A stretch of 64,000 bases of DNA, taken from assembly GCA_021613535.1 (NCBI GenBank), contig CP075493.1:4278001-4342000 (forward strand). The letters run 5' to 3'. The notes below the pieces were generated by a model. It was not told the DNA's origin and did no database searches. It saw nothing but the letters and a program-made list of their open reading frames with translations. Origin of the DNA: Adineta vaga (Eukaryota > Rotifera). Shown piece after piece: positions 43,822 through 55,149 of this stretch. Each line of letters starts with the position of its first letter. Positions within the stretch are counted from its first letter, which is position 1. The translations under genes were made by a program, and so were the position numbers.

Positions 43822-46503
43822 TCATGTTTGTAAAGATGTTTTTTGACGAGCAACTCTTTTGTCAGATTTTCGAAATTTTGACGGTAAAACACGACCAATA
43901 TGAGATATCGGAGAATAACATAGTTTATATATAAGAAAAACTGTCGTAAATAGATCGATGATTGTAAAAATGAATAATAGTGTATGAAAGACAAGTTCTG
44001 TAATACGAACGATTGGTCTTTGATTATTCAAAAGAAAATAAGATTCTTCAAAAAAACTTATTTTCAAGATCGTTCGATCTGATATATATCGTAAGTATTG
44101 TCCATTTTGTTCGAAAATCAATTCATCAGAAAGAGCATCGGTACTCATCGTTGTACCCCAACGTCCATCGATGATGTTATCATCACCTACACGAAGTGGT
44201 TTTGTTTGATTGATAACTTTAATAAGTTTTACAGTGAAGTCAGTAACTAAACCAATCGTTTGATTATCTGTATAGAATAAAGTACATGTATCGAGATGAT
44301 GTAAACGATGGATATTATTTTCTGTACGAGCATCACCATGAAGACAGAAACGAACAGCGCCAAGAAAATATGCACCGATTATATCAAGTTTAATACTCGA
44401 TCGATGTGTTGGTAGAAGAAAGCGAAATGAAAGTGTAGTATTATCTTTTGAAAGGGTACAATTTCGTATTGGTAAGTTAACTGAACGAACATTAACTCTT
44501 GTCCATTGAATAGAAATATCTTTACATAACGGTTGAGCAATGTTAATTAAATCGACAGACATAGTAAAGTCTTGTTCATTGAGCATATCAAATATTGGCC
44601 ATCGTTCGCCGTGTATATCAGCTAATGGAAGTTGTAAAGCATTATCAAATTGAGTATTACGTATGTCACCTTGACATGTAGCAATGTCAAAAGGAATTAT
44701 TTCAATGGGATATAGATTAAGATAAGTTAAGGCAATCCAAAAGAGAATACCAATAAGAACGAGTATAATAACTGATGCTAAACCACCAATCCATCGTTCG
44801 CCAGAACCAATAATATCTGTATGTTTAAAAAGACTTTTTATTTGCTTTCGATGTATTGTCGATGTTGGCCAACGATGTGAACATTGTTTAAGAATAAACA
44901 TAATTAACCAAATAATTACACATATAACACTGATAAGAATAATCCAGAAAAGAGGTGACATTAAAAGACAATATTTGGCTTTATTTTCCATATCAATAGT
45001 CAAGAAATTAATCAATAAATAATCATCAATATTATTAATATCAGGTGAATCCGGATAGGTTGCTATCTGTGTATATGAAGAGACATTTTTAAGGTCAACT
45101 TCACCACTAGCACCAAGTGGACAAAATGCATCGGTCATACATAAACGACAACGAATCGTATCATTACCCGAATTCATTGTATTCGATGGACACACAGTAC
45201 ATGGTCCTAAGGATGTTTCATTTCGAAATGTACCACGTATGCAAGGAAACCATTCGAAATGATATAAAGGTGTATTCAGTATTTCCTGTTGAATTATCGA
45301 ACATGCACCAGGTGGTGATGGAGGAACATAGTAAAGACTACTATCACTATTGAGTAAAAGTAAATTTTGATTTTTTGTTAAGACAAGAAAAATATCTAAC
45401 AAATTCGTATTTGTATTAATATTTAAGAAAACTTGTTGATGATTTGGAAGGACAAAATCAGGATGACGACGTGAATTTTGAAATGTTACATTCGAATACA
45501 CACGTAATTGAGAGTAAGACCATATACTTTGATCATACTTACCAATGACAACAGCAAGTTTACCAGATTCAATCCAAGCTATAGAACGACCAAACTCACT
45601 AATACTATTCGAATCTGTATTCATCAATGGTAGATTTGTATTCATGGAAATCTGCCAAGAATCTTCTTCTGATGGAATCACTTGACAAAAGATTATTTTA
45701 TTTATACTTGGTATTCCAATTGCAATTAAACCGGTCGAACGATCAAGCGAAATTGGTAAATTTGATGGTCGATTGTATTGAATCATTTGCACATTATACG
45801 TACGTTCTGTAAAAATGACATTTCCTCCCGCAACATAGATTTCAGGTTGTAATGCGAAAAGAGTAACACAATAGAATCCAAATGAATCAGACCAAGGAGA
45901 AACCAAATATCCTGTAACAAATGCCCATTGATCAGTAATAACAAATGAACGAAAAAAAATTCGTTCTCTTGTTTGTGAGAGTACTATATCACCAAAAGTA
46001 AAATTTTGTATAATCGTATTATTAACTAAATCATACGAAAGTAGAAATGAATCTGCCATAATATATGCATATTTTTCTTGTGAATCTATTTCAATTTGTA
46101 GATATTGTTGATGACAATTTTGACAAATAATCGTATCAACATAACTTGTATGAAAACAAGTTGTTTGAACAACACTTAAAACAACATCCAATGACGTGGT
46201 ATCTTCAGCAAGTTGAACAAAGCGAATTGTTTCATTATCAATCATAGACATACCTGAAATACTATATATGTAATATTTTTGCCGATCATCAGCGAGATAC
46301 GGATGACATATATTGTATGTACTAGTACTCATCGGCCCAATAAGATATTCAATTAAATAGTATGCATAGATATTGAATGCTCCAACAATGTATTGTTCAT
46401 TCATAAAGATTCGTAAACCATGAGCATCATCATCTGTTTCAAAACTAATTGAAAAAATCATTGGAAGAAATAAAACTGATAGAAAACATCGAAATTGCTC
46501 CAT
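43822..46503 (-). CDS. Orphan membrane protein with large ectodomain and three C-terminal TM helices (893 aa)
   Basis: A single uninterrupted frame. Residues 1-20 are a signal peptide. A long extracellular-type region (about 20-500) has many N-glycosylation motifs and repeated hydrophobic strands, with short GLIAIGIPS and GRSIAWIESGKLAVV segments reminiscent of an FG-GAP-like beta-propeller. A Cys-rich patch with spaced CxxC pairs follows (CTVCPSN...CRLCMTDAFCPLG, about 450-480). Transmembrane helices lie at about 513-538, 575-597 and 837-860, with a second soluble region between the last two and a short basic tail. I do not recognise the family. A surface receptor or adhesion role is only a guess. 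Codon use matches the neighbours. Confidence 0.75.
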   Translation of the reverse strand: MEQFRCFLSVLFLPMIFSISFETDDDAHGLRIFMNEQYIVGAFNIYAYYLIEYLIGPMSTSTYNICHPYLADDRQKYYIYSISGMSMIDNETIRFVQLAEDTTSLDVVLSVVQTTCFHTSYVDTIICQNCHQQYLQIEIDSQEKYAYIMADSFLLSYDLVNNTIIQNFTFGDIVLSQTRERIFFRSFVITDQWAFVTGYLVSPWSDSFGFYCVTLFALQPEIYVAGGNVIFTERTYNVQMIQYNRPSNLPISLDRSTGLIAIGIPSINKIIFCQVIPSEEDSWQISMNTNLPLMNTDSNSISEFGRSIAWIESGKLAVVIGKYDQSIWSYSQLRVYSNVTFQNSRRHPDFVLPNHQQVFLNINTNTNLLDIFLVLTKNQNLLLLNSDSSLYYVPPSPPGACSIIQQEILNTPLYHFEWFPCIRGTFRNETSLGPCTVCPSNTMNSGNDTIRCRLCMTDAFCPLGASGEVDLKNVSSYTQIATYPDSPDINNIDDYLLINFLTIDMENKAKYCLLMSPLFWIILISVICVIIWLIMFILKQCSHRWPTSTIHRKQIKSLFKHTDIIGSGERWIGGLASVIILVLIGILFWIALTYLNLYPIEIIPFDIATCQGDIRNTQFDNALQLPLADIHGERWPIFDMLNEQDFTMSVDLINIAQPLCKDISIQWTRVNVRSVNLPIRNCTLSKDNTTLSFRFLLPTHRSSIKLDIIGAYFLGAVRFCLHGDARTENNIHRLHHLDTCTLFYTDNQTIGLVTDFTVKLIKVINQTKPLRVGDDNIIDGRWGTTMSTDALSDELIFEQNGQYLRYISDRTILKISFFEESYFLLNNQRPIVRITELVFHTLLFIFTIIDLFTTVFLIYKLCYSPISHIGRVLPSKFRKSDKRVARQKTSLQT

Positions 46504-47828
46504 GTAATGTATAGAGAAAAGATTGATGTATATATCGTCCTTAAATACACGAAAACTAGGACGTTTTTGCGTCGATATGCATTTCGAAGTGGTCTTTCAA
46601 CAATGAAATCTTTCATATAAACGAATTACTTGTGTGATGAATAACCAGAAAGAAAATAAATTCTTTTCATTCGATGATTTTAAATAGAATCAATAATCTC
46701 ACAGTTATATTTTTGTATTATGGTTATTTATTACGTTCTATTATTAGAACTCTGTGTTTGTTTTGTAACTGCGTTTTCATCGGTTTGTATGATACGGTTA
46801 TATATTGGAAAGAGTCTCACTATCGAGTCAATATTAATGATAGGTAGTTCTGATTATTTACAATTACATGATATGAGTTCACAAGAGTAATCTAGATGTA
46901 AAGATTCTGTAATATTAAAATGTTAGGTGTAATAGATTGAAATTTCACATGGTAATATATTATTTAGAAAAGATTTGATGATAAATAATAGAGTTGTAAA
47001 TAGTTAGATCTTTCTGAAATATATTGTGAAATAGTAAGAGAGATTAATTTGCTCAGTTGATGAAAGTAAAAAAGAACAGATAATTACTTCGTGTCTAGTC
47101 TTGATTTAATCTTAGTAGTATTCAATAAATAACGGATTCAAATAAATTTCATTTGTTTTCTAGTTAAAATCATTTTATACTTTTTAAATTTCAATAAAAC
47201 ATCTTTCAAAATTAATAACTATACTTCTGTCTATGTTGAACACTTACACAATCAATTCCCTGTTTGTTCATCTTGATAGGAGATTCTTATATACGTCTTC
47301 TATGGAATAGTGAAAGCAAATGAAATTAGCAGACTTTCATGAGAGACAATCTTCGTCATCATTGGAAGTTATTTTCATAAATATAATAGCAGTACTTTTT
47401 TTTGATTTTCTAATAATACCTTACTACCGAGAACGATTCCGGCTTTCAATTACCGTTTCGTTACTAAAGGTAAAGAATACGTTATTATCAACATAAAGAA
47501 AACATATAATCATAACTCACGCAAAGTTCATCGAGAAGAAATATAATAATATTTGAATCAGAATCTTGATTGGAAAAAGACAAATACTTGGAAGCTGTTG
47601 AACTCTTAGATATATCTCTTAAACAAATTTTTATTAATAGTATACGATACGATATATTGTCATACGAGTTTTCGACATGAACAGTACCGTTCACTACATT
47701 TGTTTTGTTTCTCATATATAATATAGGCGAGAAGAAAAAGTCATAGTATGAACTATAGCTGTTAGTATGCTCGTAAAATAGTCTTACTCTCTAGATTTCA
47801 TCTTCTGTGTATTAGGGATTTCGGTAAA
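46504..47828. other. Intergenic, no gene seen
   Basis: 1.3 kb AT-rich gap between divergently transcribed genes; short frames only (for example 47715-47488 minus, no domain). Confidence 0.45.
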
Positions 47829-48948
47829 ATGGTTTTAAATAATCAAACACTTCGTCTCGATCATACATTATCAACGAGATCAATCGCTGATACTTTGGTT
47901 CTTATACAACAACGATATCTCAGTCACCTTCCACTCGTCATTATTATTCTTGGTCTGGTTGGATTTATTGGTAATCTTTTTACTTTTCTCCAACCAACTC
48001 TTCGAACTAATTCATTCTGTATCTATACACTTTCTGCTTCATTCATTGATATTATCAATCTCTTTCTCAATCTTTTCCCTCTATGTCTAAATCCATCTGT
48101 AGTTAATCTCGTGTTAACCATGACGGACAGTTTATCATGTAAACTGAAACTATTTTCAGTCGTGTTCTTTCCACAATTATCATTGAATCTCTTAATTATG
48201 TCTCTTATTGATCGATATGCATGCACATTCAGTCCAGCATCTCGAATGTATCGATTATGTCGATTAAAAATGGTACCATTGATGATTATATTGACCATAA
48301 TCATTAGTGGTACTGTGTCCTTATATTCTCCTCCTCTTTATGATTTTATTCCTGACGTTGGATGTAGTTCAACATATCCGACAATAAATGCTGTTTTCTA
48401 TATACTTATTCATGGACTAATGACACCAACAGTGATGTTAGTCTTAATGTTTCTCACCTATGGACGATTTACACAAAATCGACGCCGAGTAGTAAGTAGT
48501 GAATCTCATTTTTTTTAATATTCTAAAAAGTGAACGTGGTTGGTTTTAGGGTGCAGTAATAATGAGAAATAAGATTCATGTTCGTAATCAATTCATTGCA
48601 ACGGTATTTGCTCAAGTACTTGTAAGTAGTTTATTTATATTACAATGGATAGTGATGTATTGGTATTTTTTGGCAACGTCAACTAAAAACAAAACTACTG
48701 AAGAATGGACGATCATATATTTTGTATTCAATTTGACGAATACTTTATATTATGTAATCAATGTAAAATCATTTTATTTGTCAACATTGACGTCTCGTTT
48801 GTTTCGCGAGACAATGATCCTCGGCTTTCTAAAAATACTACCGGGAAATTTACATCGACGATGGAGTAAAACAAATAATGCTTTTATGATGACGAATCCT
48901 CGTAAGAGTAAATCAGAAGCAACTGTTCGTCGAAAAAGAGACACTTGA
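47829..48948 (+). CDS. Rhodopsin-family G-protein-coupled receptor 2 (353 aa spliced)
   Basis: Exons 47829-48491 and 48550-48948 join in phase 0 (354 codons with stop); the intron is 58 nt, GTAAGT...TTTTAG. TM1 LVGFIGNLFTF contains the conserved GN, TM3 starts with Cys in LSCKLKLF and ends in LIDRYAC (DRY equivalent), and TM5/TM6 flank a basic loop (RFTQNRRRV, NKIHVRNQF). N-glycosylation sites sit in the N-terminus. TM7 lacks a clear NPxxY. Same superfamily as GPCR 1 (FT/RPSLRSNS versus FLQPTLRTNS after TM1) but the intron position differs. Ligand unknown, perhaps a neuropeptide. Confidence 0.8.
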
Positions 48949-49310
48949 ATTACTTTTAAGATTTTGTATTCTGATCTATTGTTTTGTAATATTGCTGTGA
49001 ACAAATGTTTAATATAATTACTTATTTTTCTGAAAAGAATATCGTATAAAAATACGACAGAATATTATTCGAAATATTAATATATACTTTGTCTGTATTT
49101 AACATGATGAAATGAAAGGTGAGAAATATATTCAAAAGTATCGTGAATAATCTACCTTTGAAACTATACATGATCTTTATGATGAGTAGCTCTGATTGAA
49201 AGTTTCATCATCCAATTGAAATATTTTTTGTTTCTTAACAGTACGAACATGTGTATTTGCTAAAGTAAAATAACGACAATAACACGACAACTATAAATTA
49301 TGTTTTAGGT
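48949..49310. other. Intergenic, acceptor directly before F-box gene 4
   Basis: No gene. An acceptor (TTATGTTTTAG) ends at 49308, only two bases before the next start codon, so the mRNA may carry an upstream non-coding exon or a spliced leader. Confidence 0.35.
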
Positions 49311-50237
49311 ATGTATACTCGATTGGAACATTTTCCCAATGAATTATTACTTCATGTTTTCTTATATACCGATACTCGTGATCTATTTTATGGATTTTGG
49401 GGATTAAATCAACGATTTAATTATCTTCTACAAACATTACGCAGACGTTCGCTGATAATTGAAAAAGATGAATCAAAACTAAGCAAATTATATGGGCCTC
49501 AAATATATAAATTGGTAATTGATACTTGTCTAGATGTTGATTTTAACCAATTTCCTTATTTACACTCATTAATCTTATATGATATAACAAAAAATAATTC
49601 CCTACGAATTCGAACACGATATATGCCCTCTCTTGTTTATCTTTCGATTTCATCACGAAATATATCATGGCATCGGAATCAATTTCTTTCATTAATATTT
49701 TCTCAAGAGTTATCATCACTGACTACTGTTAATATCGGAATTCCTTTCCCAATGCATTTTCCCTTTTTCAACAAATCGTATGGAATTCAATCATTAACTG
49801 TTTGTTGTATGGGTACAAGCACAATTCTCACCGTTCTTTCATTATGTCCGAATCTTTCAAAACTTCATGTGCATATTGAAGAAAGCCATTACCTTATATC
49901 TCCAGCAACACCATCCCTAACAAATTATCCACTTAAATATTTTATTCTCTCCGATCCATATGATATGTTACGTGTGAATAATATCGATGCTTATCTTACT
50001 TACATACCAAATGTTGAACAAATTCAACTGATTTGTATTTCTAGTATTATATTTATTGATTTGGCTCGAATGATTACTAATCGATTATCTTTCCTACGTC
50101 AATTTGATTGTCATATTAATAGTAAATTAGATGATGATATGAGTAGTATTGACACTGTTCATCAACTTCATCCCTGCTTCAAACGTATCCGATGTACTGT
50201 AGATGAATATGGATATCGAACATATTCAACAAAATAG
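49311..50237 (+). CDS. F-box protein (F-box gene 4; 308 aa)
   Basis: Single frame. An F-box opens the protein (LEHFPNELLLHVFLYTD, residues 5-40, then FWGLNQRFNYLL), followed by a Leu/Ile-rich region with LRR-like segments (LCPNLSKLHVHI, YIPNVEQIQLI, RLSFLRQFD). It is about half the length of F-box genes 1-3 and lacks the basic leader exon. Likely an SCF receptor; substrate unknown. Confidence 0.78.
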   Translation: MYTRLEHFPNELLLHVFLYTDTRDLFYGFWGLNQRFNYLLQTLRRRSLIIEKDESKLSKLYGPQIYKLVIDTCLDVDFNQFPYLHSLILYDITKNNSLRIRTRYMPSLVYLSISSRNISWHRNQFLSLIFSQELSSLTTVNIGIPFPMHFPFFNKSYGIQSLTVCCMGTSTILTVLSLCPNLSKLHVHIEESHYLISPATPSLTNYPLKYFILSDPYDMLRVNNIDAYLTYIPNVEQIQLICISSIIFIDLARMITNRLSFLRQFDCHINSKLDDDMSSIDTVHQLHPCFKRIRCTVDEYGYRTYSTK

Positions 50238-50528
50238 ATGATGATTGACTTTCAAAAGTTTCTATCAAAGATAGTTACAAGGTATCGCAAAAGTTTCGTA
50301 TCTAATCAATGCAATACAATATATATGAAAAAGGATAGGACTTCATAGTATTTTGTCAGATGCACTTTCATAATTTTGCTTTTTCTTTGCTATCTTGTAT
50401 TCTTGAAGTTCAAAAGATTAAAAAGTTAAGCATCATTTATTGTTCAAATTATAGAGTAATAATCTATTCTTATCACACTCGAGAAATATAATCAGTTGAT
50501 TTATTTATTTGTCACAAATTGATGATTT

Positions 50529-51213
50529 TTATGTATCTCGATTGGCAACATAATTTCGATAATGTTCAGTTGCACTATCAATAAATTCTAAAACAAATCA
50601 TGTCAATATGAATACACTTAGTTCTTGAATCAAGATATCATCTTACGTTGATAGCTAACTTTATCATTATCATCTCGTGTAAAGATCTTTGTGAAAAACT
50701 TTTTCTTTTGTTCAGAAAGATCACCAGCTTTTTCTGTCAGAATTTGATTGAATTCATTTTTATCAACATAACCATCGCCATTAACATCTCCATTCAAATA
50801 TAAACAAATATATACTCAATTACATATGAAAGTTCACTTTTTTTACCAAATGTATTGAATAATTTTTTTACACCAAGTGGAGTCATTGGAACATGTTTTG
50901 TAATTATAACTTCAAACTCATCAATTGTAATAATATCATCCTCTGTATATAAATCAAAATTATAAATTACAAAGAAAAAACGAAAGGAATTACTTACTAT
51001 TTGTATCAATTACTTGCATAACTTTTGCGATATCATCATCATCTATTCCTCCGCCACTAACAAATTCAATGAGTTCTTTGACTTCTTTTTTATCCAATTT
51101 ACCATTTTTATCAGCATCAAATAGTGAAAAAAGAATTTTTATATCTAAATAAAAATAGAAAGAGTAAACATATACATGTTAATTCATTTACCATCAGAAT
51201 CATAAGTAGCCAT
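50529..51213 (-). CDS. Calmodulin-like EF-hand protein (154 aa spliced)
   Basis: Exons 51213-51192, 51144-50998, 50942-50847, 50787-50647 and 50587-50529 join in frame (155 codons with stop). Four EF-hand-like units: DADKNGKLDKKE (canonical loop), IDTNKDDIITIDEF (loop weak), DVNGDGYVDKNEF (canonical) and TRDDNDKVSYQQF (weak). Size and the two EF pairs match calmodulin or troponin-C relatives, but the linker and weak loops show it is not calmodulin itself. Expected to bind calcium through EF1 and EF3 and act as a sensor in the cytosol. Introns are 47-59 nt. Confidence 0.82.
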
Positions 51214-52079
51214 TTGAGAAAATGTATGATAATATGAAGAAAAGAAAAAAACTATCAACGAATAACACGATGTATGTAACTACAAAAACAGTCTGTTACT
51301 GAATCTACGAAGTTATATGAATATATATATATATATTTTCGTACGCAGAGAACAAAAAAGTTTATTTTCTTGTTTTTATGAAATGAGATTACCTGCAGGG
51401 ACTGATTCAAAGCAAAGTGATTTTGAGAATCTAACAAAAGAAAAACAAATGTGATGAAAAATATTTCCATTCCTGACAATACTCACTTCAAAACATCGTA
51501 TTTTTAATCGATTATGAATAACAAGCTACAGTACTTCTCACTCACTATGTATGAAATTAGATTTTATTCATATATTTTCAGATTCAATGTAATCACACAG
51601 TAAGAATCAAACAGAAGACTCGTTTTATTTCATTTTTCTACAAGTATTTCTATGAATATTGAGATTAGAATTATCGATTGATTTATTCTTGATATAGTAC
51701 ATTAGTTTACGAATGTTCCATCTTATGTACTATTACTAGCAGAGATATACGACACATTTTCGAAAATTTTTATTGTATAATGATATAGGTATAAATTTCA
51801 AATAGCATCTCCCTTTTTTCGGAGTATTATTGCATTCTTTTTAATTGTATGAGTTCTATTTGAATTGTAAGAGTATCAGCACAATGAAACAAATCGACGA
51901 AATACCAGTAAGAATTGTGGATGAACACAAATATGGGTTAACTCATGTAACTCTCATTGTTCTAGGTTTCGACGATGAATCTCAATTCAAACAATGGAAA
52001 TCTTTCTAGCAGTTTATCAAGAGTATCATATGTGTATCTTAACTGTCTGCTTATAAATAAACACAATAAATACTCGTAG
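51214..52079. other. Intergenic, includes a (TA)n run
   Basis: No gene. A TA microsatellite lies at about 51322-51338. Confidence 0.45.
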
Positions 52080-52992
52080 ATTGACGCCTACGCTTCGACA
52101 AAGAAAACTATCACGATATTTTATTGCTTTCAATTGCTCTTATATTAGTGATATCAGCTGTAGTTATTCCATTAAGTCTTATACTCACGAAGAAATCGAA
52201 GCCGACAACAACAGCAACAAAAACTTATGAGAAAATATGAATTAATAAAGAGATCGTCATGAATCTTATCTTGTCGATATAAGCAGGATATATTAACAAT
52301 TAATTTTTATTTTTAGTAGTATTATAATACGTTTAAATAGTTTCCTATACATACTAAACCAAGCTAAAACCTAAGACTTTTTATAAACAAAACAAAATGG
52401 TTTTTAAAATACTCTAGATCGAAGTTTGATGAAATTTTAAATTTACATTTAAAAGAATAAAATAGCATCATAGATAGATTGAAGTCTTCAAGATAGTAAA
52501 TACTGTTATGTTACAAAACATAATCAAATATTGTTGTTAGTTTGGTTAAATGTGGGAAAGATAAGCCAACCACGACATGATTGTGCAAACAGCTATCTTA
52601 TCTAACAATGAGATATTGATTAGTGGTGTACACAACTATGGTAAAGGTAACGAGCATATTATCAACATTATTAAACGGTAAAATATTAGCTACCGGTGGA
52701 TATGTGACCGATGTTTCAAACACGTCTGAGCTTTACGATTCGACAACTAGCGCGTGGAATAGTACTGGTAATATGAATGAATGAAGATATGATCACACCG
52801 CTACTGTATTAACAAATAGAAAAGTATTAGTTGTCGGTGGGTGGTCCATTTTAAATGCAGCAATAAATGATGTTGAAATGTATGATCCGTCTACAAAAAA
52901 TTGGTATACAATGAATACTTTACAATATTCTCAATTTTCACATTTAGCATTCCTTAACAAAAATTCAACACATATCAGCTGTATTGATTGAT
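52080..52992 (+). pseudogene. Membrane-anchored kelch-repeat protein pseudogene
   Basis: At 52081 the frame gives TLRQRKLSRYF, then after a one-base shift a transmembrane helix (LLLSIALILVISAVVIPLS) and a Thr-rich stalk (KKSKPTTTATKT) ending in a stop. From about 52535 kelch motifs follow with several stops: QPRHDCANSYL, then LLNGKILATGGYV, ELYDSTTSAWNSTGNMNE, a nonsense codon at 52782-52784, RYDHTATVLTNRKVLVVGG and VEMYDPSTKNWYTMNTL. The order anchor-stalk-kelch indicates one former gene. Most of the blades are missing. Confidence 0.7.
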
Positions 52993-53262
52993 TCATCGCA
53001 TAGCTTTTTAATAAAAGAAAATACTGCTACCACACACAAAACAATATTCTATCGAATATAAAGTTTTAAACTATCACCTTCTAGATATATTAAAAAATCT
53101 AATCTAAACATCGGTTGATCTTTACCGACGTATAACTTGTCCAGTAAACTGTTCCATTCGTTATATCTATTCTATCAAAACAATAACTGTAGTTTGAACA
53201 TGGTTGAGTTCAATTCTAAATATATATTTTTATTAACAAAAATAAATTAACAAATATTTTAT
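52993..53262. other. Short intergenic, nothing seen
   Basis: AT-rich, between the kelch pseudogene and the 3' end of F-box gene 5. Confidence 0.4.
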
Positions 53263-54321
53263 TTAAGATTTACAAATTGAAATCGTAATAATTTCATATC
53301 CAATAAATATCTTTTCAAACCAGTTGACTTTAAGTGATCGTTGATATTTTTCATTCATAGCTAATAAAATTGATTGAAATCTATCGACATTCGTTTGTGT
53401 ATTATTATCAATAGTCATTTGAGTTCGTTGACAATTGATAGATAGATTTACGTGTGAAATTTGTTCAATAATTGACCACCAATGACAAATAAGATTTTCA
53501 AAAAAATCTTCTGTAAGATAATTATAATTAATATTCAAATGAAAATAGTGCAAATTTGGCATTATTTTATGTAAATTTTCAAAGAAATTTGGATCACAAT
53601 ACATTAATGACCAATTAATTTTTATTCTTTGCAATTGTGGAAGTAGAAATGTTGGTTTAGCAAATGGTGATTGTCGATTATCGAAATATATTTCTGGACT
53701 ATGAATTTCTAATCTTTGTAATTTTGGCATATGACTTAAAAGTAAATTCATCAACGAATTCTGTTCATCATCTCGAAGTGTAATGGAAAATCTTTCAATA
53801 TTACTCATTATTTTGCTTTTGGAATTAATCGATGTTAATACTCGTAGAAAATTTACATGACAAATACGTATTGAAGAAGTTGAAAGAACAGCATCGAGTA
53901 ACATTTGATTCGGTACACAATCGATTGAAAGATATTCAAGTGAAGGAAGTTGTGGAAGAACATAACATATGGCAGGTATTTCTCGTCCACGTAATTTAAC
54001 TTTTAAAAATTTCAATTGAATTAATTTTGTACAATGCCAACGAAGAAATTCAGGTATATGAGATGTTTTATGTGAATCAATTGGTTGAAGACTAACAATA
54101 CGATTGAGAATTGAATCAGACCAATATGATTGAGTGGAATAATCTAATGGATTATGATTTGTTTTACCTAATCGAACATGAAATACTAAATAATTTGATG
54201 TCAGTATTTGATTAATATGATGATTTAGATTAGAAAATGCTTGTAAAAGTTCATGTGCTTCTAAATACGAAAAAATTGATATCCATAATTCGACAGGTAA
54301 TTGTTCAAAAGTTGTGCACAT
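53263..54321 (-). CDS. F-box protein (F-box gene 5; 352 aa)
   Basis: Start placed at ATG 54321 (MCTTFEQLPVELWISIF), which puts the F-box at the N-terminus as in its relatives; the frame is open to an ATG at 54423 that would add 34 unconserved residues. The F-box continues SYLEAHELLQAFSNLNHHI. A Leu-rich region follows (LPQLPSLEYLSI, MPKLQRLEI, MPNLHYFHL), typical of degenerate LRRs. No intron. Predicted SCF substrate receptor. Confidence 0.8.
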   Translation of the reverse strand: MCTTFEQLPVELWISIFSYLEAHELLQAFSNLNHHINQILTSNYLVFHVRLGKTNHNPLDYSTQSYWSDSILNRIVSLQPIDSHKTSHIPEFLRWHCTKLIQLKFLKVKLRGREIPAICYVLPQLPSLEYLSIDCVPNQMLLDAVLSTSSIRICHVNFLRVLTSINSKSKIMSNIERFSITLRDDEQNSLMNLLLSHMPKLQRLEIHSPEIYFDNRQSPFAKPTFLLPQLQRIKINWSLMYCDPNFFENLHKIMPNLHYFHLNINYNYLTEDFFENLICHWWSIIEQISHVNLSINCQRTQMTIDNNTQTNVDRFQSILLAMNEKYQRSLKVNWFEKIFIGYEIITISICKS

Positions 54322-54423
54322 CTTGATTACAGTTGAAAAATCATTTTTATAATTATAACAAACGAAACAATCTAAACTAAAATGATGTGAATATCCATAG
54401 TTTATTACAATACGATGATACAT

Positions 54424-55149
54424 AACGAATACAAAAGAAGAAAATATAGATGGCGATAGAAAATTCTACAAGATTATATATTAGAGTTAATCGTCCATTG
54501 ATTTTATTCTATGTTTTTTTTCTGATAATGTCTACGGAATATGGTACTACCATTTTGAGTATTAATATTTATTTTCAAAAATTGTTCACATGAAATTCAC
54601 AATGATTATCTCTTATGTAAAACTCATGAATATCGAAGCAATTGAGAAACATTATCAAATTCTTCTTTGTTGCAAATGTTTCCGTTAAAGAAACTGAAAA
54701 ACTTCGATCTATTGACCGAGGAAAAAATAAATGAGGCCAATGTACTAAACCTGTTTTTTTTCTTCGTCGTTCTCTTCTCTTCTCTTATAAGACACACCTT
54801 CTCTTCGTCGGCTTCGAAACATACAAGACTAAATTGTATTTTCTTTCGTCCCTCTTCTCTCTGTTTCTCTTTTCCGAAATAGACAGCTGATGTACAGAAT
54901 AGTGACATAAATAAAAATTATCGAGTGCATTATTTTATCACAAACAGCTAGTAAAAATAGACCATCAATGTTAAATATTTCTGTCTGTTTTTCTTATTTT
55001 ACTTTTTGATATGTACGAAATTGATGTGTTTTTTTCATTAGAAATGATGATTTCACGCATGATACACATTTTATATAACTTTGTAACTTCATATCGATTA
55101 ACAGTATTAGTTTATTTGTAGAAAAGAAAAACATTTCTTGAACTCAATA
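54424..55149. other. Intergenic, no gene seen
   Basis: Divergent gap between F-box gene 5 and the P450 gene. Overlapping frames at 54624-54908 on both strands come from a purine/pyrimidine-biased stretch without a domain. Confidence 0.4.

Noticed and set aside
54624-54908. Overlapping 94- and 71-residue frames on both strands
   Set aside because: Both reflect a purine/pyrimidine-biased stretch; no start context or domain.
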